From: an uncultured Lachnospiraceae bacterium
Lineage (GTDB): Bacteria > Bacillota_A > Clostridia > Lachnospirales > Lachnospiraceae
Assembly: GCA_900553635.1 (NCBI GenBank)
Contig: USDU01000051.1
Span: 1-13,755 of the forward strand
Direction of reading: 5' to 3'
Length of the DNA stretch: 13,755 nt
A model generated the notes under the pieces. It worked only from the letters and a program-made list of their open reading frames with translations, was not told the origin of the DNA and did no database searches. The position numbers and the translations under genes were made by a program. Of this stretch, positions 6,477 through 13,592 are shown piece by piece (the stretch's first letter is position 1; each line of letters begins with the position of its first letter).

Positions 6477-7592
6477 TTATATCAGCTTCTCCGGATTCAG
6501 GCACTCAAGCTCCGGCACGACAAAACGGCCGTCCTTCCGGATCAGGCGGTCATCGAACCAGATCTCGCCGCCCCCAAATTCTTCCCGCTGAATCAGCACC
6601 AGATCCCAGTGAATGGCGCTGACGTTGCCGTTGGGCGCTTCGTCGTAGCAGTTGCCTGGAGTCAGGTGAATGGAACCCATGATTTTCTCATCAAACAAGA
6701 TATCTTTCATGGGCTGAAGGATATAGGGATTCACGCCGATGGCAAATTCACCCACGTAGCGGGCGCCTTCGTCGGTATCCAGAATTTCATTCAGGCGCTC
6801 GGTGTTGTTCGCGGTAGCGTTCACGATTTTGCCGTTCCGGAACTCCAGGCGGATGTTCTCGAAGGTGGTGCCCTGGCAGATGGACGGGGTGTTGTAGGTG
6901 ATGACGCCGTTAATGGAATCGCGCACCGGAGCGGTGTAAACCTCGCCGTCCGGGATGTTCATCTGTCCGTCGCAGGCGATGGCCGGAATGTCCTTGATAG
7001 AGAAGGTCAGGTCGGTATCCTTCGCCGTCAGACGCACCTTGTCGGTGCGGTTCATCAGCTCTACCAACGGCTTCATGGCCTCACTCATCTTCGAATAGTC
7101 CAGGTTGCAGACATCGAAATAGAAGTCCTCGAAGGCTTCGGTGCTGGTGCCGGAGAGCTGGGCCATGGAATCGTTCGGATAGCGCAGAACCACCCACCGT
7201 GTCTTCGGCACCCGGATATTGTGATGAACCGGCGTGGCATACAGAGTCTCATAAAGATGCATTTTCTCCGAAGGGACATCGGAATACTCTGACACATTGT
7301 CGCCGCCGCGCACACCGATGTAGCAGTCCATCTTCGACATTTCTGCCGCGTCGATTTCAGCCATCAGGCGAAGCTGTTCTTCCGTGCAGCCCAGCAGCAT
7401 TTCCCGCTGTACCTTCGGGTTCGTGTAGTGGGGGAAGGGCTGTCCGCCTGCTGCGTACACTTCTTTGATAATCTGCCGCGCCAGATCTTCGGTGGATGGG
7501 CCGGTGTAGTGGACATATACCTTATCGCCCGGTTTTACCTTGCAGGAATAATGTACCAGATTTTTTGCTAAGGTTCGGATTCTCTTATCCAT
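6477..7592 (-). CDS. M29-family metallo-aminopeptidase (AmpS/AmpT-like)
   Basis: This 371-aa cytosolic protein releases N-terminal amino acids from peptides with two metal ions. The expected ligands of family M29 are visible: Glu217 (PDGEVYTAPVRDS), Glu282 (VGEFAIGVNP), His309 and Tyr316 (SIHLTPGNCY), and His328 and Asp330 (AIHWDLV). Their spacing is close to that in the thermophilic enzymes, and the length is normal for the family. The frame extends upstream to 7625, but the AGGAGG at 7602-7607 lies 9 bases before the ATG at 7592 and only 3 bases from the alternative at 7598. I therefore start at MDKRIRT. It stands alone, with the hairpin-rich region upstream and a terminator downstream. Its DNA looks clearly more GC-rich than the PTS genes on its left. 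Function is firm; the natural peptide substrate is unknown. Confidence 0.93.
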   Translation of the reverse strand: MDKRIRTLAKNLVHYSCKVKPGDKVYVHYTGPSTEDLARQIIKEVYAAGGQPFPHYTNPKVQREMLLGCTEEQLRLMAEIDAAEMSKMDCYIGVRGGDNVSEYSDVPSEKMHLYETLYATPVHHNIRVPKTRWVVLRYPNDSMAQLSGTSTEAFEDFYFDVCNLDYSKMSEAMKPLVELMNRTDKVRLTAKDTDLTFSIKDIPAIACDGQMNIPDGEVYTAPVRDSINGVITYNTPSICQGTTFENIRLEFRNGKIVNATANNTERLNEILDTDEGARYVGEFAIGVNPYILQPMKDILFDEKIMGSIHLTPGNCYDEAPNGNVSAIHWDLVLIQREEFGGGEIWFDDRLIRKDGRFVVPELECLNPEKLI

Positions 7593-7640
7593 AATCATTT
7601 TCCTCCTGATATCATAAAGTTTCAAAAGTCTTGTATTCGC

Positions 7641-7779
7641 AACGAGTAAAATACGCTTCGCGAATTTTACTCGTTATCGCGGCATCTACGTTCCACTTCG
7701 GTCAGTGCTGAACAAGCGCCACTGGCGCTTAGCACCGTCAAGGTCTCGTGCAAGCACGGACTTTGACTCGTTGCTCGCG
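7641..7779. repeat. hairpin-rich intergenic element
   Basis: Several strong inverted repeats follow one another without coding potential. AACGAGTAAAAT (7641-7652) pairs perfectly with ATTTTACTCGTT (7664-7675), with a further CGC/GCG inside. GTGCT (7705-7709) plus AAGCGCC (7714-7720) pairs with GGCGCTT (7724-7730) plus AGCAC (7731-7735), leaving a 4-base bulge. CGTGC pairs with GCACG at 7746-7757. The motif TTTNACTCGTT, followed by CGCG, occurs twice in the same direction (about 7666 and 7762). This resembles a composite REP-like or MITE-like element, or a structured RNA upstream of the aminopeptidase. I cannot tell which from a single copy. Confidence 0.5.
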
Positions 7780-7812
7780 TAAAACGGGAGCCCGCTTTCT
7801 GCGCACTCCCGT
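7780..7812 (-). terminator. probable terminator of the methyltransferase/anchored-protein operon
   Basis: On the minus strand ACGGGAG (7812-7806) pairs with CTCCCGT (7790-7784) across a 15-base loop and is followed by TTTTA. It begins 37 bases after the stop of the large gene at 7850. The T-run is short, so it may be a weak terminator or part of the hairpin cluster beside it. Confidence 0.5.
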
Positions 7813-7849
7813 CTGTCTCGCTTTTACTGTCCACTCTACGCAGCAATTT

Positions 7850-10393
7850 TTAGTTTTCTGTCTCCGGCAGACACACCAGGAACAAATTACCCAAATCGGC
7901 GAACTGCTGGGTACTGTCATTCATGCCGCGCTTGCTGCTTTCACCGGTCAGCGGGTCGGTGACGATGATATTCTGCGGGTCATAGCCGGTAATCAGCTCT
8001 GCATTGCTTCCGCCCTCCAACGCCAGTACCGGATAGCCCCGGCTCACATAGCAGAGTACCATGCTCACGGAGCAGCCGGACAGATCGAGCACCCGGTCTC
8101 CGGTCTGTTCCGTCAGAATCTCATAGGGCGTATAGCCCTGGGCCAGGTATGCGCCCACGTCGCTGTAGGTCTTCTGGGCGCCCAGCAGAATCTCCAGCGC
8201 CGCCTGCAGTGCGGATTCGCCGTCCTTCTGCTGCGGATTGCTCATGGTTCCCAGATCGGTCCGGGTCTTCCGGCCGCCCCGGGTCCACAGGACATTTTGC
8301 TGCCGGTCCACGACAACGCCCATATTTTCATTGGCGGTCCGCACAGCCTCATTGGCTCCTGTAAATGCGCCTCCGAAGGTGCCGTCAAAATTGTATACAT
8401 AGTAACGCAGGTCGGTTGTCTCATTTCCCAGGGCAATGGTTCTGCTGCCCTCGTAGACCACCTGCTTCGGCATCAGGATGCGAAGCTTTCCGCTGCCTCT
8501 GGTGCCTGACAGCGCGAAATAGTATTCCTGCTTCTTGGGCTCGCCGGACTTCGTCTCTAAGGATATCTTTTCCACAATCTCCGTGGTTTTATTCGTGATG
8601 GGCTCCGGATCCGCCTCCACGTAGCTGCCGTCCGCGCTCCGCTGCACACAGTTCAGGGAAATGCGGTTGCTCTCGATGGAAATGTCGGTCACATATTTGC
8701 CCTGGGATTCGTAGTCGAATTCCCGGACCAGCTCGCCCTGCTCATTTTCAATGACGATGCGGCCCATAGGGAACAGCTCATTGCCGGTCAGCCCCTTCTG
8801 TACGTCGCTCTGACGGGCCTCTCCATAGATAAAATCAGTTCCCATGAAGCCCAGCGCCCGGATATAATAGCCATCATCCGCCTGTACCTCCCGGCTCTTG
8901 CCGGTGTCCAGATTCAGCACGGCCACGTTCCGGGAGGCATACAGGGAATTCTCCTTATGCCAGGCCGCCAGATGGCCGTCCTCAGAAACCATGCCGCTGC
9001 CTGAGGCGATGCCGTCCGCCACAGTCTCATACTCCATGGTGTTCAAATCGATGCGATTCACTGCACCATCCAGGAAAATGTAGAACTGACCGTCGTCATT
9101 CACATAGGCCATTTCCCCGAGCTTGGACTGAAGCACCGCGAAGGACTCCCGGCTCTCGATAAAAACCCGCTCCTCCACGGAATTGGTCAGCGCGTCGTAG
9201 GTGTACAGGGCCACGCCGGTCTCGCCCTCGTGGGTGCCCCGGTTCATATAGCCGTACACTAGGAAATCCATGCTACCGGATTCATCCACCTTCAGGATAC
9301 GGATGGCGTGCTCGTCATAAGAGCCCCGGAGGTCACTGCCCTCCCGGAAGCCGAAAACCAGGGACAGCTTGTTCTGGGCCACATCGTAGCACCATAGTTC
9401 ACCGTTCTGGACGAAGCCAACGATATTTTCCTCGTCATTTTTCCGGTATTCCACCGCCGTATCCAGGATGCCCAGCTCCACGCCCTTTTTCGTGAAAATG
9501 TCCAGGGCGGGGTCAAAAACGCGGTCCACCTTCCGGTCGTAATTCAGCAGATACATGCGCTGTGAGGTATAGCGCACCCGATAGGATTCGGTCACCTCGT
9601 AGGTTTCGGTCTCCTCCGCGTCGTTGACATAGGTCAACGGATATTCCAGACGCACGGACGTCACCGAGTTGTCTGCCTCAGTCACATAGGTGCGGACGTC
9701 TGTTGTGTCCGGCTCCTGCACATCCATGTCGCCCCAGATGAGCTGCTTATATTTGGAATGAATCGACACATGGGCCAGGGATTTATTGCTGATGCTGTCG
9801 TCGGATTCCAGATACTGGGCGATGCTGACGGTATTATTTTTGTCGAAAAGGGCGCTGTGAATCTCGTCCACAAAAGCCAGGCATTCGTCCAGATGGTTGT
9901 CATTCAGTTTTTTCACATGTGTGTAATAATAGGCCTCCTGCTCCTTCTCAAGACCCAGGCGGATGACCAGAAGGTATTCCCCGCCGTCGTCCAGCAAATC
10001 CTTCAGCTTCAGATCCACGGTCAGCATCCGACCCTCGCGGCTGTAATCCGTCAGCTCGCCGTCCTCGATCAGGCGGGTGGTGTCAACACTTCGCACCTCG
10101 TAATAGATGTTCTGCACCTTCGCGTCCGGATACTCCACCCGGAAGCTGACGGTCCGATCACTCGGCAGCGGATAAACCGCATCGCGGATGGTGGCGGCGT
10201 CCATGCTTTTCGTGTAGCCATGGAGCAGGTTCAGGTCCCGGCCCTGGCGTTCCATGTAGATCAGCGGCAGGGTGGCTTCGGCCATCTCCGCAGTAGAATC
10301 TGTATTACCCGTCATCAGGAAATAACTCATACCGGCCACGCCCAGAAGGAAAGCCGCTGCAATGGTCGCAATTCTTATGACTAGCTTTTTCAC
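7850..10393 (-). CDS. membrane-anchored protein with propeller-like repeats and a C39-like pseudo-peptidase domain
   Basis: I do not recognise this 847-aa protein as a named family; it resembles large conserved hypothetical proteins of Lachnospiraceae. Residues 1-27 form a signal anchor (KKLVIRIATIAAAFLLGVAG), so the rest should be outside the membrane. Residues about 60-160 look like a beta-sandwich. Repeated strand patterns such as NGELWCYDVAQNKL and GQFYIFLDGAVNRIDLN in the middle suggest a beta-propeller. The last 125 residues follow the pattern of C39-type cysteine peptidase domains, ending GGSNAELITGYD then IIVTDPLTGE. The expected catalytic Cys position reads DGESALQAAL (about 724-733) and the His position is Asn797, so it is probably a binding domain, not an enzyme. 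The start is GTG at 10393, overlapping the methyltransferase stop as GTGA, with AAAGGAG upstream. The overlap implies coupled expression. A cell-envelope role is inference. Confidence 0.75.
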   Translation of the reverse strand: MKKLVIRIATIAAAFLLGVAGMSYFLMTGNTDSTAEMAEATLPLIYMERQGRDLNLLHGYTKSMDAATIRDAVYPLPSDRTVSFRVEYPDAKVQNIYYEVRSVDTTRLIEDGELTDYSREGRMLTVDLKLKDLLDDGGEYLLVIRLGLEKEQEAYYYTHVKKLNDNHLDECLAFVDEIHSALFDKNNTVSIAQYLESDDSISNKSLAHVSIHSKYKQLIWGDMDVQEPDTTDVRTYVTEADNSVTSVRLEYPLTYVNDAEETETYEVTESYRVRYTSQRMYLLNYDRKVDRVFDPALDIFTKKGVELGILDTAVEYRKNDEENIVGFVQNGELWCYDVAQNKLSLVFGFREGSDLRGSYDEHAIRILKVDESGSMDFLVYGYMNRGTHEGETGVALYTYDALTNSVEERVFIESRESFAVLQSKLGEMAYVNDDGQFYIFLDGAVNRIDLNTMEYETVADGIASGSGMVSEDGHLAAWHKENSLYASRNVAVLNLDTGKSREVQADDGYYIRALGFMGTDFIYGEARQSDVQKGLTGNELFPMGRIVIENEQGELVREFDYESQGKYVTDISIESNRISLNCVQRSADGSYVEADPEPITNKTTEIVEKISLETKSGEPKKQEYYFALSGTRGSGKLRILMPKQVVYEGSRTIALGNETTDLRYYVYNFDGTFGGAFTGANEAVRTANENMGVVVDRQQNVLWTRGGRKTRTDLGTMSNPQQKDGESALQAALEILLGAQKTYSDVGAYLAQGYTPYEILTEQTGDRVLDLSGCSVSMVLCYVSRGYPVLALEGGSNAELITGYDPQNIIVTDPLTGESSKRGMNDSTQQFADLGNLFLVCLPETEN

Positions 10394-11646
10394 CGGCTCT
10401 CTCCTTTCGCGTTTTCGGTATTTTTTCGTCTGGAACGATAGCTTTCCGCCGGGGATGTTCCTGCGCTCAGAAGCTTCTCCAGAGTAAGGTTTGCGCGCAG
10501 AGCTTCCGTGCAGGCCTCAAAGGCTACCGCAGACGCCTCCTCCGCCTTCTTTCCATTCTTCCGCTTCACCGCGCGGATCAGGATGTTCTTCGGCGTATGC
10601 TCCATGTCGATAAATTCCAGAATCTGGGTGTCGTAGCCCTGCTGCTCCAGAAGCTCGGCCCTGAGGCCGTCGGTAATCAGGGCGGACATACGCTCTTTCA
10701 GGAGGCCATACTTCAGCACCGGGGCCAGGATCTCATTTTCTATCTGCTTATTCAGTTCATGCTGACAGCAGGGGACGGAAAGGATGACGCTGGCGCCCCA
10801 CCTGACCGCCTTGTACAGGGCGTAATCGGTGGCCGTATCGCAGGCATGCAGCGTCACGACCATGTCCACCCGGGAGCAGCCCTCGTATCCGGTGATGTCT
10901 CCCTGGAGAAATGTTAGTTTATCGTAACCATATTTACGGCTGAGCTCACTGCATTTACGGATGACATCTTCCTTCAGATCCAGACCGATGATCCGCACGT
11001 CCAGCCCCTGACATTCCCGCAGATAATAATAAATGGCGAAAGTCAGGTAGGATTTACCGCAGCCGAAATCGAGAATCGTCAGTTCCCGGTCTTTCGGCAA
11101 TGCCGGGAGGATGTCTTCGACAAATTCTAGGAAGCGGTTAATCTGGCGGAATTTATCGTAACGGGCGTGGACGATCTTACCCTCGGGGGTCATGACGCCC
11201 AGGTCTACCAGAAAGGGCACCGGACGGCCCTCCTCCAGCAGGTATCTCTTCTTTTTATTATGGGCAAGCGCGGTCCGTTTTACTCCTGCGTCCTGCAGGG
11301 CTTCCGGCGCGGCTTTTCCGGCGGTTCCCCGCTTTTCCCTGACCGTGATTTTACCCTTCTTGCTCACCAGGGCTGTCACCTGGCCTGCGGCGGCCTGCAG
11401 CTGAAGCTGACAGAAGACATCCGTCATCAGTTCAGCGATTCGGTCTACCGCCTCCACCGGGGGCAGATTTTCGTGAAAGGCCTTGGGCCCGCGGAATGTC
11501 TCGAACTGGAATTTCAATTCGTTCCGCAGCAGCACCGGACGGACCCGGGTCTTCAGCTCTTCCCGCCCCTTTCTGGGGGCGCTTAAGGTGATGAGTTCCA
11601 GATTTTCATTTAAATATTTTTCCAATAATGCTTTTAATTCTTCCAT
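10390..11646 (-). CDS. class I SAM-dependent methyltransferase (Methyltransf_32-like)
   Basis: This 418-aa cytosolic protein carries a Rossmann-type methyltransferase domain at about 160-360. The SAM-binding motif I is ILDFGCGKSYLTFA (191-204), followed by the acidic loop IIGLDLKEDV (219-228), QGDITGY (248-254) and LHACDTATD (266-274). VPCCQHELN (291-299) is a Cys-rich motif that I associate with the Methyltransf_32 group, often suggested to act on RNA; the substrate is unproven. The N-terminal 150 residues are a separate, poorly conserved domain and the last 55 are a basic, low-complexity tail. The ATG has no clear Shine-Dalgarno upstream, which leaves some doubt about the start, although the frame has no better candidate nearby. 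An extended -10 promoter lies about 100 bases upstream. The stop overlaps the GTG of the large anchored protein. Confidence 0.87.
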   Translation of the reverse strand: MEELKALLEKYLNENLELITLSAPRKGREELKTRVRPVLLRNELKFQFETFRGPKAFHENLPPVEAVDRIAELMTDVFCQLQLQAAAGQVTALVSKKGKITVREKRGTAGKAAPEALQDAGVKRTALAHNKKKRYLLEEGRPVPFLVDLGVMTPEGKIVHARYDKFRQINRFLEFVEDILPALPKDRELTILDFGCGKSYLTFAIYYYLRECQGLDVRIIGLDLKEDVIRKCSELSRKYGYDKLTFLQGDITGYEGCSRVDMVVTLHACDTATDYALYKAVRWGASVILSVPCCQHELNKQIENEILAPVLKYGLLKERMSALITDGLRAELLEQQGYDTQILEFIDMEHTPKNILIRAVKRKNGKKAEEASAVAFEACTEALRANLTLEKLLSAGTSPAESYRSRRKNTENAKGESR

Positions 11647-11684
11647 ATGTTATACTTATTTTATCCATTCATTTTTCAGGTTTC

Positions 11685-11701
11685 CATATCCTTCGGATAT
11701 G
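11685..11701. repeat. hairpin in the leader of the methyltransferase operon
   Basis: CATATCC and GGATATG are perfect 7-bp arms around TTC. It lies in the leader between the candidate start site near 11740 and the ATG at 11646. It may stabilise the leader or affect translation of a gene that has no evident Shine-Dalgarno. Confidence 0.4.
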
Positions 11702-11746
11702 CCGCTTCGCTTTGGATGCCATCCGGCAGGATATAATTCTCACGAC

Positions 11747-11755
11747 ATTATATCA
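11747..11755 (-). promoter_or_regulatory. extended -10 promoter of the methyltransferase operon
   Basis: On the minus strand the sequence reads TGATATAAT, a perfect -10 with the extended TGN element. No good -35 box lies 16-18 bases upstream, which is usual for extended -10 promoters. The start would be near 11740, giving a leader of about 95 bases. It lies back to back with the plus-strand promoter of the ACT gene. Confidence 0.55.
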
Positions 11756-11775
11756 TAATCTATTTTTAAATACCA

Positions 11776-11804
11776 TTGTAAAATGCGGCTGCCTGTGTTA
11801 TGAT
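11776..11804 (+). promoter_or_regulatory. promoter of the ACT-domain gene
   Basis: TTGTAA (11776-11781) and TATGAT (11799-11804) are separated by exactly 17 bases, matching the consensus 4/6 and 5/6. Transcription would start near 11811. The leader of about 80 bases begins with a small TTCGC/GCGAA hairpin (11814-11826) and ends in a strong AGAGGAGGAG ribosome site (11876-11885), 7 bases before the ATG. Confidence 0.6.
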
Positions 11805-11892
11805 AGGGATAGTTTCGCACTGCGAAGTTCTAAAGCCGTGGGATATATTCCCTGATTTTATATTTTTGAAATGAAAGAGGAGGAGTTACATT

Positions 11893-12297
11893 ATGTTACA
11901 GCAGTTATCGATCTATGCGGAAAATAAGAAAGGCACCATGCAGAATATCACCGAGGTGCTGGCCGATGAGAATATCAATATCTGGGGTTCCTGCACCAAC
12001 GACGGCGCAGAGTACGGCATCAATCGTATGGTTGTTTCTGACCCGCAGAGAGCCATGGAGGCCCTGGAAGCAGTCGGCTACCTGTGCAAGCTTACTTCCG
12101 TCATCGGCGTCGAAGTCGAAGACGAGGTTGGCAACCTGAACAAGCTCTTAAAGGCCCTGGCCGAGAGCAACATCAACATCAACTACATCTACCTGTCCTT
12201 CAACCGCGCCTCCGGCAAGCCGGTCCTGGTGTTCCAGACCGCGGACACGGCAGAAGTCGAAGTTTGTCTGAAGAATAAGGGATTTTCGGTGGTATAA
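11893..12297 (+). CDS. tandem ACT-domain protein
   Basis: This 134-aa protein consists of two ACT domains (about 1-66 and 67-134) and nothing else. Each begins with the usual beta-strand/turn signature: LSIYAENKKGTMQNITEVLADENINIW, shortened here as LSIYAENKKGTMQ, and VEVEDEVGNLNKLLKALAES followed by NINYIYL. ACT domains bind amino acids at a dimer interface, and stand-alone tandem forms are thought to be small-molecule sensors in the cytoplasm. In Clostridia such proteins often lie near phenylacetate-CoA ligase-type genes, but no such neighbour is in the window. It is a single-gene unit with its own promoter, a strong ribosome site and a strong terminator. The ligand is unknown. Confidence 0.9.
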   Translation: MLQQLSIYAENKKGTMQNITEVLADENINIWGSCTNDGAEYGINRMVVSDPQRAMEALEAVGYLCKLTSVIGVEVEDEVGNLNKLLKALAESNININYIYLSFNRASGKPVLVFQTADTAEVEVCLKNKGFSVV

Positions 12298-12305
12298 ATC
12301 AAATT

Positions 12306-12356
12306 AAAAGGGAAGCGTCAAAGAACCATTCATGTTCTTCACGCTTCCCTTTTTTC
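12306..12356 (+). terminator. strong terminator shared by convergent genes
   Basis: AAAAGGGAAGCGT (12306-12318) pairs perfectly with ACGCTTCCCTTTT (12341-12353), and an inner AAGAAC/GTTCTT helix extends the stem. Six Ts follow on the plus strand. On the minus strand the same stem is followed by TTTTAATTTG. It should therefore terminate both the ACT gene (stop 9 bases before it) and the kinase gene (stop at 12359). Confidence 0.9.
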
Positions 12357-12358
12357 TG

Positions 12359-13582
12359 CTATGCTCTTTTCATGCGCGTTTCCACCTGCGCCAAAGTCGG
12401 CATCGCCGGAATTGCACCCTTTTTCTCCACGCAGAGACTGGCCACCGCATTGCCAAACCTGGCATATTCCACAAGTTCTTCCTTTGCAAGCTCCTGCAGC
12501 CGTTTTTCGGAAGTACTGATTTTATATAAAAATCCGCCCCAGAAGGAATCTCCGGCTCCGTTCGTATCGCCTATCCGCTCTGCCTGAAAGCCCGGAACCA
12601 GACTTCCGCCGTCTCTGCAATAAATATAGGCTCCATCCCCGCCCATTGTCACTGCGACCACCTTCACTCCCTGGCAACACAGAGCTTCCGCCGCCTTTTT
12701 CGCATCCTTCTCTCCTGTCAGGAGCTCCGTCTCTTCGTCTGAAATTTTCATCAGATCCACATACGGAATCAGGCTTCGCATCTGCCGCTTTGCCGTCTCT
12801 TCGTCCGGCCACAGGGACGCCCGGTAATTGGGATCATAGGAAATGAGGCTTCCCTTGTTCCGCGCCCTTTTCACTGCGTACAAGGTGGTGTCCCGCGCCG
12901 GCTGTGCTGTCAGGGACAGTGAACCCACATGGAAAATATTCGTTCGATCCAGCACGTCAATGTCTATCTCTTCTTTTCGTATCTCTGTATCTGCGCCCGG
13001 CTTTCTGGCAAAGGAGAAAGTACGCTCGCCATTTTCCTTTACATCCACAAAGGCCAGCGTGGTAAAATATTCCTTGTCCAAAATCAGGCCGGAGGTGTCC
13101 ACCTGTTCTTTTTTCAATACCTCGCGCAAGAATTCTCCATGTGCGTCCTTTCCGGCCTTTCCAAGAAACGCTGTATGAGCTCCCAGCTTTCCGGCAGCCA
13201 CAGCCACATTGGCCGGAGCGCCGCCTGGATTTCTGGCATACAGCATTTGTCCATCCTCATTTACTCCCTGGGAAGTAAAATCAATCAGAATCTCGCCGAA
13301 CGTTGTAACGTCATAGATAGAACGGCAGACAGAGTCATTCGTATCCGCCAGAATACCCGCGTCCAAAAGCCGAAATAAGATGTTTTCGCACTCCGCCTCA
13401 TTGTCCGTATGCACATGCAGCTCACCGGTACGGAAATCCGGCATACTTAAGACGCCCAGCATGGATTTGGCGTCCACCACATAGCGGCCGCTGCACAGCT
13501 CCGCGTCATAAGGAACAGATTCCGCAATGCTTACCAGCTTTCTCGCATTCTGCATGGTTCCCAGTATTACCTTTGCAATCAT
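12359..13582 (-). CDS. PfkB-family sugar kinase fused to an N-terminal HPr-like domain
   Basis: This 407-aa cytosolic protein has two parts. Residues 91-407 are a full ribokinase/PfkB-type kinase with the first signature GGAPANVAVAAGKLGAHTAF (120-139) and the second DTNGAGDSFWGGF (339-351), where Asp345 is the catalytic base. It transfers phosphate from ATP to a sugar or sugar acid; fructokinase is the nearest general match. Residues 1-76 resemble HPr. RYVVDAKSMLGVLSM (33-47) copies the HPr segment around the regulatory Ser46 (here Ser40), but the phosphorylated His15 region reads MQNARK, with Asn12 in place of His. The start ATG has AGGAGG 6 bases upstream, and TAGGAGG is also the stop of the permease gene 10 bases earlier, so the two genes are probably coupled. 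The pairing with a GntP permease leaves fructose, a keto-sugar acid or a related substrate possible. The fused domain suggests regulation by HPr kinase, which is inference. Confidence 0.88.
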   Translation of the reverse strand: MIAKVILGTMQNARKLVSIAESVPYDAELCSGRYVVDAKSMLGVLSMPDFRTGELHVHTDNEAECENILFRLLDAGILADTNDSVCRSIYDVTTFGEILIDFTSQGVNEDGQMLYARNPGGAPANVAVAAGKLGAHTAFLGKAGKDAHGEFLREVLKKEQVDTSGLILDKEYFTTLAFVDVKENGERTFSFARKPGADTEIRKEEIDIDVLDRTNIFHVGSLSLTAQPARDTTLYAVKRARNKGSLISYDPNYRASLWPDEETAKRQMRSLIPYVDLMKISDEETELLTGEKDAKKAAEALCCQGVKVVAVTMGGDGAYIYCRDGGSLVPGFQAERIGDTNGAGDSFWGGFLYKISTSEKRLQELAKEELVEYARFGNAVASLCVEKKGAIPAMPTLAQVETRMKRA

Positions 13583-13592
13583 TATTTTCCTC

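Noticed and set aside
6609..7292. 227-residue plus-strand open frame
   Set aside because: It is antisense to the aminopeptidase, which has all its metal ligands. Long antisense frames are common in GC-rich genes, and no ribosome site or motif supports it.
7748..8509. 253-residue plus-strand open frame
   Set aside because: It runs across the hairpin cluster and antisense to the C-terminus of the large anchored protein, with no motif or ribosome site.
9622..9639. 7-bp inverted repeat CGTTGAC/GTCAACG in the large gene
   Set aside because: A short stem in GC-rich coding DNA is expected by chance, and nothing nearby gives it a role.
9758..10384. 208-residue plus-strand open frame
   Set aside because: Antisense to the N-terminal part of the large anchored protein, which has a clear start, ribosome site and signal anchor.
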